From contig JBEKTY010000003.1 in assembly GCA_049515555.1 (NCBI GenBank), forward strand, positions 30,735-94,734: a DNA stretch of 64,000 nt, written 5' to 3'. The stretch comes from JBEKTY01 sp049515555 (lineage in GTDB: Bacteria; Planctomycetota; Planctomycetia; Pirellulales; Thermoguttaceae). Below the pieces are notes generated by a model. That model did not search any database and was not told the DNA's origin. It saw only the letters and a program-made list of their open reading frames with translations. The translations under genes and the position numbers were made by a program. Shown piece by piece: positions 25,778 to 35,554 of the stretch (its first letter is position 1; the number at the start of each line of letters is the position of its first letter).

Positions 25778-27040
25778 CTACGGGCCGTCCTTGCGGCAAA
25801 CGTCTCCCAGAACCACTTCCATCCCCTCTCGGACATCCTTGCCTATGATCTCGGTCATCGTTGCGTTGCTCTCGCCGACTTGCACCTCGATGGGGCGAAC
25901 CTCCTCGCCCTCCTTCACCCACAGGTGATGGTGCATCCTCTGTTCTTTCCAGAGCCGGGCGGCGTGGCGCGCGCCGGACAACTTCGCCAGGGAGAAGGCC
26001 GTCGTGTCCGGGGCGCGGGCCGGCGAGCCGGTGGGCACCGCCTGCAAGTCGGGCAAGGGCTGCGGCGATTGCGGCGGCAAGCACAGCGCATCGTTGGGTA
26101 TCAGCAGAACGTGGGGACGGTGCTCGACCTCGAATTGCAGGTTGGCCGTCATGTCGGGCAGCATCTCGCCCGAGTTCTCCGCGGCCACCACCACCGTGTA
26201 CGTAATCGCGGCGTCGTGCCGGGTGGGATTCATGCGGATCTGAGCGACCCTGCCGGCGAACGCCTCATCCATGCAGGCATTGACGGTGAACCGTGCCGGC
26301 AGGCCCGGGCGAATGTCGCCGATGTCGGCTTCGCCGACCGAAGCCCACACTTGCATCTGTCGCGAGTCCTTGGCGATGAGAAACAGTCCGGGGGCATTGA
26401 AGGCGGCCACCACGGTCTGGCCCACGTTGACGCGGCGGTCCATGATCACGCCGTCGCTGGGCGACTTGATGGTGGTGTAGCCGAGATTGGTTTTCGCGAT
26501 GCACAGCGTGGCCTCGGCCTCTTGGACTGCCGCCTCGCCCGCCGCCACGCTGGCCGTCGCCATGCGGAAGTCGGTCAAGGCCAGGTCGTAATCGGCATCG
26601 GCGATGGCCATCCTCGGACGCAGACTCTGGGCCCGCTTCCAATCATGTTCGGCCCGCTCGCGCTTGGCCTGCAACTGCAACAGGCTGCTCCGGGCCGCCC
26701 ACAGCGCCGCTTCGGCGTAAGCCACCTGGGCATTGTAGATCGTCGGGTCGATCTGCGCCAGGACCATGCCCTGGCGAACGTGCGAGCCGCAATCCAACGG
26801 TTTGCTCGGGTCGGCGGGGTCGCTGCCGAAGGACGCGATCATGCCCGTCACCTGCGTGCCCACTTCCACCTCTTCCAGCTTGACCGTCCCCTTGGCACTG
26901 ATGGCGCGGACCAGGTCGCCGCGCCGGACTTTCGCCGTCGGGAAACTCGGACGCGGTCCGCGGGCGGGTCGTGTCGCATAGTACGCCACGCCCACCAGTC
27001 CGAGGCCGATCACGATAGAACCGATGCACGTCGTTCTCAT
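25778..27040 (-). CDS. MacA-like periplasmic adaptor (HlyD/RND membrane-fusion protein)
   Basis: The product (420 residues) has a single N-terminal membrane anchor (MRTTCIGSIVIGLGLVGVAY), a barrel-sandwich half (GTVKLEEVEVGTQVTGMI), a coiled-coil hairpin (about residues 110-190, RERAEHDWKRAQSLRP), the second lipoyl half (TTIKSPSDGVIMDRRVNVGQ) and a beta-barrel domain. This is the order of MacA-type adaptors, which join an inner-membrane transporter to a TolC-type channel. GGAG lies about 9 nt before the ATG. There is no MacB-like ABC gene or intact outer-membrane channel next to it; the only channel sequence seen is a fragment near 63.4 kb. It is therefore an orphan here. Confidence 0.85.
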   Translation of the reverse strand: MRTTCIGSIVIGLGLVGVAYYATRPARGPRPSFPTAKVRRGDLVRAISAKGTVKLEEVEVGTQVTGMIASFGSDPADPSKPLDCGSHVRQGMVLAQIDPTIYNAQVAYAEAALWAARSSLLQLQAKRERAEHDWKRAQSLRPRMAIADADYDLALTDFRMATASVAAGEAAVQEAEATLCIAKTNLGYTTIKSPSDGVIMDRRVNVGQTVVAAFNAPGLFLIAKDSRQMQVWASVGEADIGDIRPGLPARFTVNACMDEAFAGRVAQIRMNPTRHDAAITYTVVVAAENSGEMLPDMTANLQFEVEHRPHVLLIPNDALCLPPQSPQPLPDLQAVPTGSPARAPDTTAFSLAKLSGARHAARLWKEQRMHHHLWVKEGEEVRPIEVQVGESNATMTEIIGKDVREGMEVVLGDVCRKDGP

Positions 27041-27188
27041 GACATGGTCTCCGTAACAGAGAGAGTCGGGGCGGGATTAACTCGGCGGGTGCGTAACGAC
27101 GGTAATTATACCGGCCCGGCGGGCAGCATACAAGAGAAAACTGTGGGTACCCTTGACCTCATTCCGCGCTTCCCCTATTGTGGGAATC

Positions 27189-30100
27189 ATGTCCACCGGC
27201 AAGAGAATCAAGCCCGCCGATAAGGCGATCAAGACCTATTACGGGGCCCTCCAGGCGTACCAGCGCCAGGACGTGGAGCACGAAACGGCCTTGCGCTCGG
27301 CCTTCCAGAACCTGCTGGAACAGGCCGGGCGGCCATTCGGCTGGACCCTGATCCCCGAGCTTTCCGACACCGCCGCCGGAAAAGCCATCCGGCCCGACGG
27401 CACGTTTCGGGACGACTACTACATCACCCGCGGCCACTGGGAGGCCAAGGACTCCCACGACAAGCTGGAAACCGAGATCCGCAAGAAGCTGGCCAAGGGA
27501 TACCCGCAGAGCAACATCATCTTCGAGGACACGCGTCAGGCTCAGCTCTACCAGAACGGCCGGCAGGCCATGAAGGTGGACTTGACCGATCCGCAGCAGC
27601 TTGCCGATCTGCTGAACGCCTTCTTTGCCTACAGCGAGCCGGTGCACGAGGATTTCGGCAAGGCCATCGGCGAGTTCCGCCAGCGCGTGCCGGACCTGGC
27701 CCTCGGGCTGGTCGAAAAGATCAAGGCGGCCCATCGCGACAACCCGCGATTCATCGAGGCATTCGACGATTTCTACCAGTTGTGCCGCAACTCGCTCAAC
27801 CCGAACCTGAGCGTGGCCGCGGTGGACGAGATGCTGGTGCAGCACCTTCTGACCGAGCGGCTGATCCGCATGATTTTCGACAACCAGGATTTCACCCGCC
27901 GCAACGTCATCGCCGCCGAGGTGGAAAAGGTGATCGACGCCCTGGTCTCAAAATCTTTCAACCGGCACGATTTCCTGAAGTCGCTGGACCGCTTCTACCT
28001 GGCCATCGAGCAGGCCGCGGCCACGATCGAGAGTTTCACCGAGAAGCAGCACTTCTTGAATACGGTCTACGAGCGGTTCTTCCAGGGCTACTCGGTGAAG
28101 GTGGCCGACACGCACGGCATAGTCTACACCCCCCAGGAAATTGTCGATTTCATGTGCGCCAGCGTGGAGAAGGTGTTGCGGAGCGAGTTCGACAAGACGC
28201 TGGGGGACGAAGACGTCCACTTCCTCGACCCCTGTACGGGGACGGGTAATTTCGTTGTGAACCTGCTCCGCCGCATCCCCAAGCGGGACCTGCCGCGGAT
28301 GTACCGCCAGCAGCTTTTCGCCAACGAGGTGATGCTGTTGCCGTACTACATCGCGGCGCTGAATATCGAGCATGCGTATTACGACTTGACGGGCGGGTAC
28401 GAGGCATTCCCCGGCCTGTGTTTTGTGGATACGCTCGAATTGGCGAAGGGCAGCCAGAACACGTTCGGGTTTATGACCGAGGAGAACGTCGAGCGTGTGG
28501 CGCGCCAGACCGAGGCGCCGATCACCGTGGTGATCGGCAACCCGCCCTACAATGCATGGCAGCTCAACGAGAACGACAACAACAAGAACCGCAAGTACGA
28601 CATTATTGACCGGCGGGTGAGCGAGACCTACGCCAAGGATTCGACCGCCACGAACAAGAATGCCTTGGGCGACATGTACGTGAAGTTCTTTCGCTGGGCA
28701 GTGGATCGGCTCAATGGGCGGGACGGCATCGTGTGCTTCGTCTCCAACAACAGCTTCGTCGATCAAATTGCCTTCGATGGGATGCGCAAGCATCTGCTCC
28801 AGGATTTTACGCGGGTCTACCACTTGCACCTGGAAGGCAACGTCCGACACAACCCGAAACTGGCGGGCAGCACGTACAACGTGTTCGGCATCCAGGTTGG
28901 GGTGGGCATCACGGTGGCCGTCAGGTCAAGTCGCCACCGCGGCCGGCGGCTGCTCTTCGGCCGCGTGGAAAAAACCTTGCGCAAGGAGGACAAGCTGGCG
29001 CGGTTGGCCAAGTGCCGGGCCGTCGGCGGCGTGAAGTGGCAGCGGCTCAAGCCCGACCAGCGCAACACCTGGCTTGTGCCGGCGAACGGGGGAGAGTTCG
29101 GCGGGTTAGTTTCCCTGTCGGCCAAGGAGGGTAGGGTTACCGCAGAAGCGGGGGAGGCGGTATTCGGTCTGCATTCGCTGGGCATCAAGACGAACCGCGA
29201 CGACGCCGTCTACGACTTCCAACGCACGGCTCTTGTTGTTCGGGTGGGCGACCTCGCGGAGAACTACAATGCTGAAGTCGATCGCTATCGGCGCGCTGGA
29301 GGAGAGGCGAACGTCGACGATTTCGTGCATTACGAGAAGATCAAGTGGAGCGAAACACTGAAGGCCCACATGCGCCGCGGCCGGTACGCGGAGTTCGACG
29401 AGTCGCAGGTGCGGCCCGCCCTGTACCGCCCGTTCACAAGGAGGTACGTGTGCGTTAACGGAATCCTCACGGAGCGACGATACCAGTTCCCACAGATCTT
29501 TCCAACCCCCGAAGCCGAGAACTTCGTGATTGCGGTGAGCGACATCGGGTATCGTGCCCAGACGTTCAGCACACTGGTCGCGTCCTGCATCGCGGATATT
29601 CACGTTTGCGCCGGCTTGGACGCCCACCAGTGTTTCCCCTTCTACGTTTACGACGAGGACGGCACGAACTGCCGCGAGAACATCACCGATTGGGCGTTGA
29701 CCCGCTTCCGGGAGCATTACCGCAGCAAGAAGATCACGAAATGGGACATCTTTTATTACGTCTACGGCCTGTTGCACCATCCGGGCTATCGGGAGCGGTA
29801 CGCCGAGAACCTGAAGCGCGAGTTGCCCCGTATCCCGCTGGCCCCCGACTTCCGCGCCTTCGCCGCGGCCGGCGAGCAGTTGGCCCGCCTGCACCTGGAC
29901 TACGAGAAGTTGGAGCCCTGGCCGCTGGAATGGATTGAAACGCCCGGCGTGCCGCTCTCTTACCAAGTGGAGAAGATGCGGCTGGCCAAGGACAAGCGGT
30001 CGATCAAGGTGAACGATTCGCTCACCCTGGCCGGCATCCCGGCCGAGGCGTTCGACTACCGTCTGGGCAACCGCAGCGCACTGGAATGGGTCATCGACCA

Positions 30101-30263
30101 GTACCAGGTTTCGGAGGACACTCGCAGCGGAATCCGCAGCGACCCCAACCGGGCCGACGACCCGCAATATATAGTCCGCCTCGTCGGCCAGGTGGTGCGC
30201 GTGAGCCTGGAGACGGTCGGGACCGTCAAGGGACTGCCTGCGGAGTTCGGCGGGGGGAAGTGA
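27189..30263 (+). CDS. Type ISP-like single-chain restriction-modification enzyme (nuclease-methylase-specificity fusion)
   Basis: The product (1024 residues) is cytosolic. Residues 1-130 carry a PD-(D/E)XK-like nuclease strand (DDYYITRGHWEAKD). Residues about 290-520 are an N6-adenine methyltransferase with the SAM motif FLDPCTGTGNF (near 345) and catalytic NPPY (VIGNPPYNAW, near 451). The remainder matches the target-recognition/C-terminal region of ISP enzymes (YRPFTRRYVCVNG, ITKWDIFYYVYGLLHHPGYR). No Walker A or helicase motifs occur, unlike LlaGI/LlaBIII, which translocate on DNA. It would both methylate self DNA and cut unmodified DNA. ATG 27189 is preferred to a TTG at 27153. No other defence gene adjoins it. 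Confidence 0.85.
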   Translation: MSTGKRIKPADKAIKTYYGALQAYQRQDVEHETALRSAFQNLLEQAGRPFGWTLIPELSDTAAGKAIRPDGTFRDDYYITRGHWEAKDSHDKLETEIRKKLAKGYPQSNIIFEDTRQAQLYQNGRQAMKVDLTDPQQLADLLNAFFAYSEPVHEDFGKAIGEFRQRVPDLALGLVEKIKAAHRDNPRFIEAFDDFYQLCRNSLNPNLSVAAVDEMLVQHLLTERLIRMIFDNQDFTRRNVIAAEVEKVIDALVSKSFNRHDFLKSLDRFYLAIEQAAATIESFTEKQHFLNTVYERFFQGYSVKVADTHGIVYTPQEIVDFMCASVEKVLRSEFDKTLGDEDVHFLDPCTGTGNFVVNLLRRIPKRDLPRMYRQQLFANEVMLLPYYIAALNIEHAYYDLTGGYEAFPGLCFVDTLELAKGSQNTFGFMTEENVERVARQTEAPITVVIGNPPYNAWQLNENDNNKNRKYDIIDRRVSETYAKDSTATNKNALGDMYVKFFRWAVDRLNGRDGIVCFVSNNSFVDQIAFDGMRKHLLQDFTRVYHLHLEGNVRHNPKLAGSTYNVFGIQVGVGITVAVRSSRHRGRRLLFGRVEKTLRKEDKLARLAKCRAVGGVKWQRLKPDQRNTWLVPANGGEFGGLVSLSAKEGRVTAEAGEAVFGLHSLGIKTNRDDAVYDFQRTALVVRVGDLAENYNAEVDRYRRAGGEANVDDFVHYEKIKWSETLKAHMRRGRYAEFDESQVRPALYRPFTRRYVCVNGILTERRYQFPQIFPTPEAENFVIAVSDIGYRAQTFSTLVASCIADIHVCAGLDAHQCFPFYVYDEDGTNCRENITDWALTRFREHYRSKKITKWDIFYYVYGLLHHPGYRERYAENLKRELPRIPLAPDFRAFAAAGEQLARLHLDYEKLEPWPLEWIETPGVPLSYQVEKMRLAKDKRSIKVNDSLTLAGIPAEAFDYRLGNRSALEWVIDQYQVSEDTRSGIRSDPNRADDPQYIVRLVGQVVRVSLETVGTVKGLPAEFGGGK

Positions 30264-30281
30264 TCGCGAGTCTATGACGGC

Positions 30282-32342
30282 TCAATGCTCCCCGTCGGCG
30301 CCGATAGCGTATAACGTGCCCTCGCCGCGCAGGTAGAGCCGGTTTCCATCGAAGACGGGGCTGGCGACGAACCGCTCCTGGCGTTCGGCCCAGTGGCCGG
30401 CCATGACCACGTTCTCGATCTTGTTCTTGGCAATCTGTCTGTAGACCCGCCCCGGCTCGAGGACCAAGGCCGCTCCATTGTTGCCGAAGCAGTACAGGTG
30501 CTTTCCCGCCAGAGCAAGGCTGACGCCGATGCCGCGGGCCGGCCCTTCGTTATGGGCCTGGAGCGGATCCAAGTCGAGCAACTTCTGGTAGACAATCTTT
30601 CCGGCCTCCACGTCGACCACCGTAAGCACGCCCGCGTTGTTCATCAGGTACGCCAGCCCCTGGTGGATCACGGGCGACGACAAGTGCCAGGGCAGATAAT
30701 GCTTGGGAAAGCCCGTCAGGTCCACGGCGATCTTGCGGACAGGCAGGGAAAGTGGATTGGCGAGCCGATCGGGCAGCGTGTACACGTGGAGTTCCGAGCG
30801 GCCGGTAGGCAAGTAAAAGAGTCGATTCCCCTCGACCGCCGGAGAGGCGACCGACTGTTTGTCCGTGTCGCGGTCGGCGTAGAGCACCTTGCCGTCGGCG
30901 GCCCGCACAAGGGTGGCGTTGCCCAGCACGACGACGGGCGTGGAGCCGATCTTCGCGCCCGCCAGCGAGCCGTGGAAGAAGCCGCCGGGGTTCAGCCCCT
31001 CGTGCTCGGACACGGGGATCTGCCAAGCCAGCTTGCCGGTGGCCGCCTCGAAGGCCATCAGGTCCCGCATGAAGACCACGAACTTGCCGTCGATCAACAG
31101 GGGCGAGGAGGAGAAACCGTGCTCGACCGCGAGCCGGCGGTCTGCGCGGATCCACCGCCGGTTGCCTTCCAGGTCGTAGCACGCAGTCAGGCCGTCGCCG
31201 AACCAGGTGTAGAGGAATTGCCCGTCGCTGCTGGGCGTGAAGCCCGAGAGGCCCACGTCGGGCACCGTCTGAGGCGCGTACTTCTCGGTATTGACGCGTT
31301 TCATCTGCTTCGCAAGGGCCTTTTCCAGCTCGGCCTTCTTGTCGTTCAGTTGCCCATCCGATGCGGCGCCGGCGAGCAAGGCCGCGTTGATCGTGTCGAT
31401 CTTCGCGGCGACGGCCTGGGCCTGCTTGTAGGCCGGGTGTTTTCGCTCCTCGCTCGTGGCTGCCTCGAAGGCGCTCGTGCGCCGCAGCCACAGCACCTTG
31501 CCGCCGGCCTTGTCGACCGCCACCAAATCGTGCGGCTCGCTGAGCAAGTACATCCGCTCGCCGACGATGATCGGGCACCCGACGCCCGTACCGCCGCCGT
31601 AGAATCCGGGGTGTACCGCGGGCAATGGCGTGCGCCAGGCGATGTTGGCCTCGCGGTACTTGCACCGCGCCCAGCCGTGCAGCACCGGCACGGCGTACCA
31701 GTCGACCAGCCCGATGGCCGGGGCGTCGCCGCGCAACACCTTCAACAGGATGCGGTTCCAGCCTTTATCCAGGTCCAGCCTGACCCGTGCGCCGCCCATG
31801 TCCTTCCCGGCCTTCCCATTGATGCACACGCGCACCGAGCCGACATACGTCAGGTTCATGCGCAGCGTGACGGCCGCCGGGGTATAGACATGGGTACAAG
31901 CGTAGGCCACGGCGTCGCCTGGCTTACCGATCAGCTTCGTGAAGTCGAGGTACGCCGTCTCCAGCGTCACCTTCTTCCACGTCAGGTCGCTTGTTTTCCG
32001 GCCTTCGTCGGGCGCCAACTCAGCCTCACCGGGCAGGGTGTCTTCTTCGATCTTGGCATCTCGCGGGAAAGGCACGGGACCGAGCACCAGCCATTGGCGA
32101 ATCACTCCGTCCGGCATGGGCGTGCCCGCGTCGTGGGCCGCCGGTTTGCGGGCCATGAAGCGCAGACCCTCGACGGCTGTGCTCGTTTGTCCCCACGTCG
32201 TGGGCGGGTCGGCCGCAGGGTACTTTCCGGTCCCATCATTCCGCCAGCCGATGATCTTGGGCTGGCCGGCTGCCGCGGAAATCAACAAGCAAGCAAGAAT
32301 CCCCAGGCTTGCCAATGCCGCAAACTCTCGTTGTAGACGCAC
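30282..32342 (-). CDS. Secreted PQQ-like beta-propeller protein with N-terminal beta domain
   Basis: The product (686 residues) starts at GTG, 15 nt after the transglutaminase-like gene on the same strand, and has a signal peptide (MRLQREFAALASLGILACLL...). Residues 70-230 hold a beta domain of the kind beginning RQWLVLGPVPFPRD, often found before sugar-binding regions in planctomycetes. A PQQ-type propeller follows (LVAVDKAGGKVLWLRR, CYDLEGNRRWIRADRR, TVVDVEAGKIVYQK). A helical insertion of about 60 residues (KQAQAVAAKIDTINAALL...) lies within it. No catalytic residues are evident. The GTG start lacks a strong ribosome binding site, consistent with coupled translation. Confidence 0.8.
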   Translation of the reverse strand: MRLQREFAALASLGILACLLISAAAGQPKIIGWRNDGTGKYPAADPPTTWGQTSTAVEGLRFMARKPAAHDAGTPMPDGVIRQWLVLGPVPFPRDAKIEEDTLPGEAELAPDEGRKTSDLTWKKVTLETAYLDFTKLIGKPGDAVAYACTHVYTPAAVTLRMNLTYVGSVRVCINGKAGKDMGGARVRLDLDKGWNRILLKVLRGDAPAIGLVDWYAVPVLHGWARCKYREANIAWRTPLPAVHPGFYGGGTGVGCPIIVGERMYLLSEPHDLVAVDKAGGKVLWLRRTSAFEAATSEERKHPAYKQAQAVAAKIDTINAALLAGAASDGQLNDKKAELEKALAKQMKRVNTEKYAPQTVPDVGLSGFTPSSDGQFLYTWFGDGLTACYDLEGNRRWIRADRRLAVEHGFSSSPLLIDGKFVVFMRDLMAFEAATGKLAWQIPVSEHEGLNPGGFFHGSLAGAKIGSTPVVVLGNATLVRAADGKVLYADRDTDKQSVASPAVEGNRLFYLPTGRSELHVYTLPDRLANPLSLPVRKIAVDLTGFPKHYLPWHLSSPVIHQGLAYLMNNAGVLTVVDVEAGKIVYQKLLDLDPLQAHNEGPARGIGVSLALAGKHLYCFGNNGAALVLEPGRVYRQIAKNKIENVVMAGHWAERQERFVASPVFDGNRLYLRGEGTLYAIGADGEH

Positions 32343-32357
32343 GGGGTCTGTCCAAAG

Positions 32358-35048
32358 TCAGGGTTGAGCGTTGCTTCCGGAAGCGGGTGCCGGCAGGGCC
32401 TCGTCGGGCAGGGTCAGTCTGAGGTCGAACGGCTCGGACTTGTACGAGTCCCAGACAAACAATTCGGTGGGGCAGAAGAAATCCGAGCTGGCGACCTTGT
32501 AGCGGACATAGCGTGCCCGGACCGGCTGCGGCGGCACCAGATAGAACGTATGGGCGCCGAATTGCGGATCGTCGGGCCGGATCCAGTTGATCGGCAGATC
32601 TTTGAGCCGCAGCGCTGTGTTCACCAACCCGGCCGGCCGGTACTGCTTGCCGTCCGAGGAGGTCAACACCTCGATGCGGGTCTTGCTCGATTGCCTCTGC
32701 CAGTGGAGGTCGCCCATTCCCAGGAAGTTCACCCCGAAGGCCGCGCATTTCTGCTCCGACCCCAGGTCCACCGTGATGGCCGGGTTCACGTCGGGCTTCC
32801 ACAGGTGGCCGGCCCCCCAACTGAAGACGAAGTCCGGACCGACGATGCCGTCGGTCAGCCGTTTCTCCGCCGCCGGGCGGGCCCCGTAGTCGGTCACCGA
32901 CGGCACGCTGGTCGTGTAGTCCTTGCCCTGCGCCAGGTTCTTGCCGCAAGTCACCCAGCGGGGATAGAACTTTTCGCCGCCCGCGTCCTTGCCGTCGGAA
33001 TAGCCGTACTTGACTTCCGACGGCGCCGCCGCGCCGGGCGCCGGCGAAGCGGCGGACGCGATCGACTCCGCCGACCCCTTCAGGTTGACCCGCAGCGATT
33101 CGGTCTCGGGAACGTCGGTCCCGCCGACGTTGATGGTGTATCGCAGCGGAAGGTGCTCGACGAGCTGCGTGTGACTGCGTTTCACGGCGTCGGTGAACCA
33201 ATCGTCGCCCTTGCGCTCGGTCCAGGTGAAAGTGACCTCCATCGGGCGGAAGCCTGCGGCCTTGGGCAGGTAGTCGGCCTCCGCGCGCAAGGCATAAAGT
33301 CCCCACTTGTTCAGTAGGTACTTCACGAGCACGCTGCGTGTGCCCTTGGGCATGTCCGCGCCGGCGTAGTGCACCAGGTCCCAGGGCTGCGTGCCCTTGG
33401 GGTTGTCGGCGGACCAGACCCGGGTCCAGGTCTTGCCCGCGTCGACCGAGTACAGGAGTTTCGCGCTGCCGGCGATGTCGCGGTTGTAGAATCGCCCGCC
33501 GAAGACCACGCGGACCACGTCGTTGGGAGCATCCATGCGGTAGACGAGGTACGCCTCTTCGCCGGGACGGGCGGGCTCCAGCACGGCATTCCAGCCGTCG
33601 TGTTTCTTCTTGGTTTTGATGTTCTTGTAATCAACGGCGAGTTCCTTGTAGGCGTCGCCCTGGAGGTCGGGCCAGAAGACGATGGCCTCCGTCTGCTCGC
33701 CCTGGCCGACGTAGATCGTGTTCTTGCCCAAGGCCAGTTGCGGTTGGGTCTTGCTGTTGACCTGGGTGACGGTCTGGATGTTGATCTTCTCCAGTCGCAC
33801 GTCTTGGGCGGCGGACCTGGCCTGCATGCTCACCTTTACCAGGACCTCGTACGCCCCGTTGATTTCCTTGCCCAACTTGAGGTTTGCGCTGGCCCGGCCG
33901 ACCGCGCCGGCCTTCCACACTTCCTGCCACCGCAGCCCATTGGAGGTGCTGACGGAGATGCCGGCCAGGTCGTCGGCCGTCTTGCGGAAGAAGACGGCCC
34001 GGATGATTTGCCCCGTCGTGACGTTGGCCGACTGCACGCGGAAGGTCACCTCGGCCGGCTGGGCGGCCTTGGCCGGCGACAGGCCGCCGGCGCCGGCCGC
34101 CGCGACGTTGGCGAAGCCGTAGGCTTCCCGGAGACCCTGCTCCGTCAGCGGCGGACAGTAGTTCCACAACCCGTTGCCGCGGATGAAGAAGCGGACGTTG
34201 CACAGCTCCGGATCGACGGGCTTGCCGTCGTCGCCGTAGTTCGGCACGAAGTACAGCGGGTCGCTCTTGTACCGCTTGGCATCGTAGAGGGCCGTGTAGT
34301 CGTAGCCGTCCAGCCGCTGGTAGTGCCGGGTGTAAATCTCGCCCTCCCGGAGATTAAGGGTGTAGCGGTGGCCCCAGTCCCAATCGTTGTAATAGTAGCG
34401 AAAGGCCGGCTTGGCGAAGGCGTTGCCGTAGGACGCCAGATCGCGCGGGCAATCGGCCCCGCTGAGCCAGCCGTTAGGGCTGGTGGCCGTCAGGCAGTGG
34501 TAGCGGGCAACGTGGGCCTTCTCCCGCTTGCCGCCGGAGGCTTCGCAGGCGCCCTCCTTGGCGATGTCGTTCACGCCGGCGATCGTCTTGCCGTCGCAGA
34601 GAGTGAACAGGGCCGACATCGAGTCGTCGTACATGTGCCACCGGCCGCCGTACTGAACCTCGGGCAGCGTGTGACCCCAAACGTCGTAATACCGCACGGC
34701 GTAACCCATGTTGTGCCAGATGGCGCAATTCGCCCCCGCGATCGTGCTGCACATCATGTAGCCGTAATCGTTGAACTGGCGGATCGGGTCGGCGCAAGCC
34801 AGACCGTGCCGAATCATGGGCATGGTCTGGCGCCGGCCGAGATGGTTCCAGTACCATATCGCCCAGCACTTTTCCTGGTCCGTGGGCCACTTGGCCGTCA
34901 TGCTGCGAATCATGCCCGGCATGTCCGTGTAATCCGGCGTGGCGTCGGTAAGGATCCTGAGGTTGCACACTTCGCCGGCAGAGGCGCGCGGCAGCCATGC
35001 CAAAATCAAAATTACTGTCACGGCGAAAAGGGCGGCTGCCACGCGCAT
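32358..35048 (-). CDS. Secreted transglutaminase-like protein with C-terminal discoidin-like domain
   Basis: The product (896 residues) has a signal peptide (MRVAAALFAVTVILILAWLP). Residues 35-150 resemble the transglutaminase-like cysteine-protease fold, with a Cys-His-Asp set visible at Cys100 (YMMCSTIAGA), His126 (WGHTLPEVQYGGRW) and Asp140/141 (HMYDDS). The middle contains beta-sandwich domains with Asn/Lys-rich strands. The C-terminal ~150 residues resemble an F5/8-type (discoidin) domain (TDGIVGPDFVFSWG ... VRARYVRYKV). It may act on peptides or amides linked to surface polymers. AGGAG lies 8 nt before the ATG. The reading frame stays open upstream to 35312 but that part is non-coding. 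Confidence 0.75.
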   Translation of the reverse strand: MRVAAALFAVTVILILAWLPRASAGEVCNLRILTDATPDYTDMPGMIRSMTAKWPTDQEKCWAIWYWNHLGRRQTMPMIRHGLACADPIRQFNDYGYMMCSTIAGANCAIWHNMGYAVRYYDVWGHTLPEVQYGGRWHMYDDSMSALFTLCDGKTIAGVNDIAKEGACEASGGKREKAHVARYHCLTATSPNGWLSGADCPRDLASYGNAFAKPAFRYYYNDWDWGHRYTLNLREGEIYTRHYQRLDGYDYTALYDAKRYKSDPLYFVPNYGDDGKPVDPELCNVRFFIRGNGLWNYCPPLTEQGLREAYGFANVAAAGAGGLSPAKAAQPAEVTFRVQSANVTTGQIIRAVFFRKTADDLAGISVSTSNGLRWQEVWKAGAVGRASANLKLGKEINGAYEVLVKVSMQARSAAQDVRLEKINIQTVTQVNSKTQPQLALGKNTIYVGQGEQTEAIVFWPDLQGDAYKELAVDYKNIKTKKKHDGWNAVLEPARPGEEAYLVYRMDAPNDVVRVVFGGRFYNRDIAGSAKLLYSVDAGKTWTRVWSADNPKGTQPWDLVHYAGADMPKGTRSVLVKYLLNKWGLYALRAEADYLPKAAGFRPMEVTFTWTERKGDDWFTDAVKRSHTQLVEHLPLRYTINVGGTDVPETESLRVNLKGSAESIASAASPAPGAAAPSEVKYGYSDGKDAGGEKFYPRWVTCGKNLAQGKDYTTSVPSVTDYGARPAAEKRLTDGIVGPDFVFSWGAGHLWKPDVNPAITVDLGSEQKCAAFGVNFLGMGDLHWQRQSSKTRIEVLTSSDGKQYRPAGLVNTALRLKDLPINWIRPDDPQFGAHTFYLVPPQPVRARYVRYKVASSDFFCPTELFVWDSYKSEPFDLRLTLPDEALPAPASGSNAQP

Positions 35049-35554
35049 GGCGGGTCTCCTGGAAACGAAACTGGCACCTGGAAAGGTCTGGCGGTCAAGG
35101 TTCTTCTGGTCCTTGCGGCTCCCAACGCAAAGCAAGGAATGTTCCAACATCTTACTGCTTCGGGACATACGCCACAAGGATCGCCGGAGGCTCGCAAATG
35201 CCCCCGTCCTTGCGGCTGGCAGCGCGCATGGTGTTCGAGCGTATGATATCCACCACCAGGCTGGCCCGCCGGGCAGGAGGGACGGTCTCGGGCCGGGTGA
35301 AAAATCCGGCACACCTATACGAAAGTATGATTATCACCGGCCTGTCTATATGGTAATCTGGAGGGGTTGATTGTGGCTGTCGTGGAAGCAGCAGCCTGCC
35401 AGAGCCTCCGCCAGGTTTTTTTTCCTGCCTCGTTTCACGCCGTAAAGTTGCACGCGAGACTACCATACATGGGGACCGACATAATCCTCTCACCGTCTGC
35501 GGCCGGCCTGCGGGAAAAGCGGGACGATCTCCATCGTGTGGGGGGTGAATTGCG
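35049..35554. promoter_or_regulatory. Divergent intergenic region with a 21-nt box shared with the 17-kb region
   Basis: The region separates the transglutaminase-like gene (leftwards) from the DUF1549 operon (rightwards). A 21-mer beginning CACCTATACGAAAGTATGAT at 35312-35332 is an exact match, in opposite orientation, to the box near 17.16 kb. A GTATGATATC element at 35241-35250 recurs near 63.26 kb. No gene or RNA is recognisable. Confidence 0.45.

Noticed and set aside
30393..32336. Long plus-strand frames opposite the propeller and transglutaminase genes (also 33369-35246)
   Set aside because: They mirror genes with clear signal peptides and domains and have no resemblance of their own.
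35376..35430. A terminator ending in TTTTTTTT
   Set aside because: The stem before the T-run is only a few pairs with mismatches, and it lies between divergent genes where no transcript should end.
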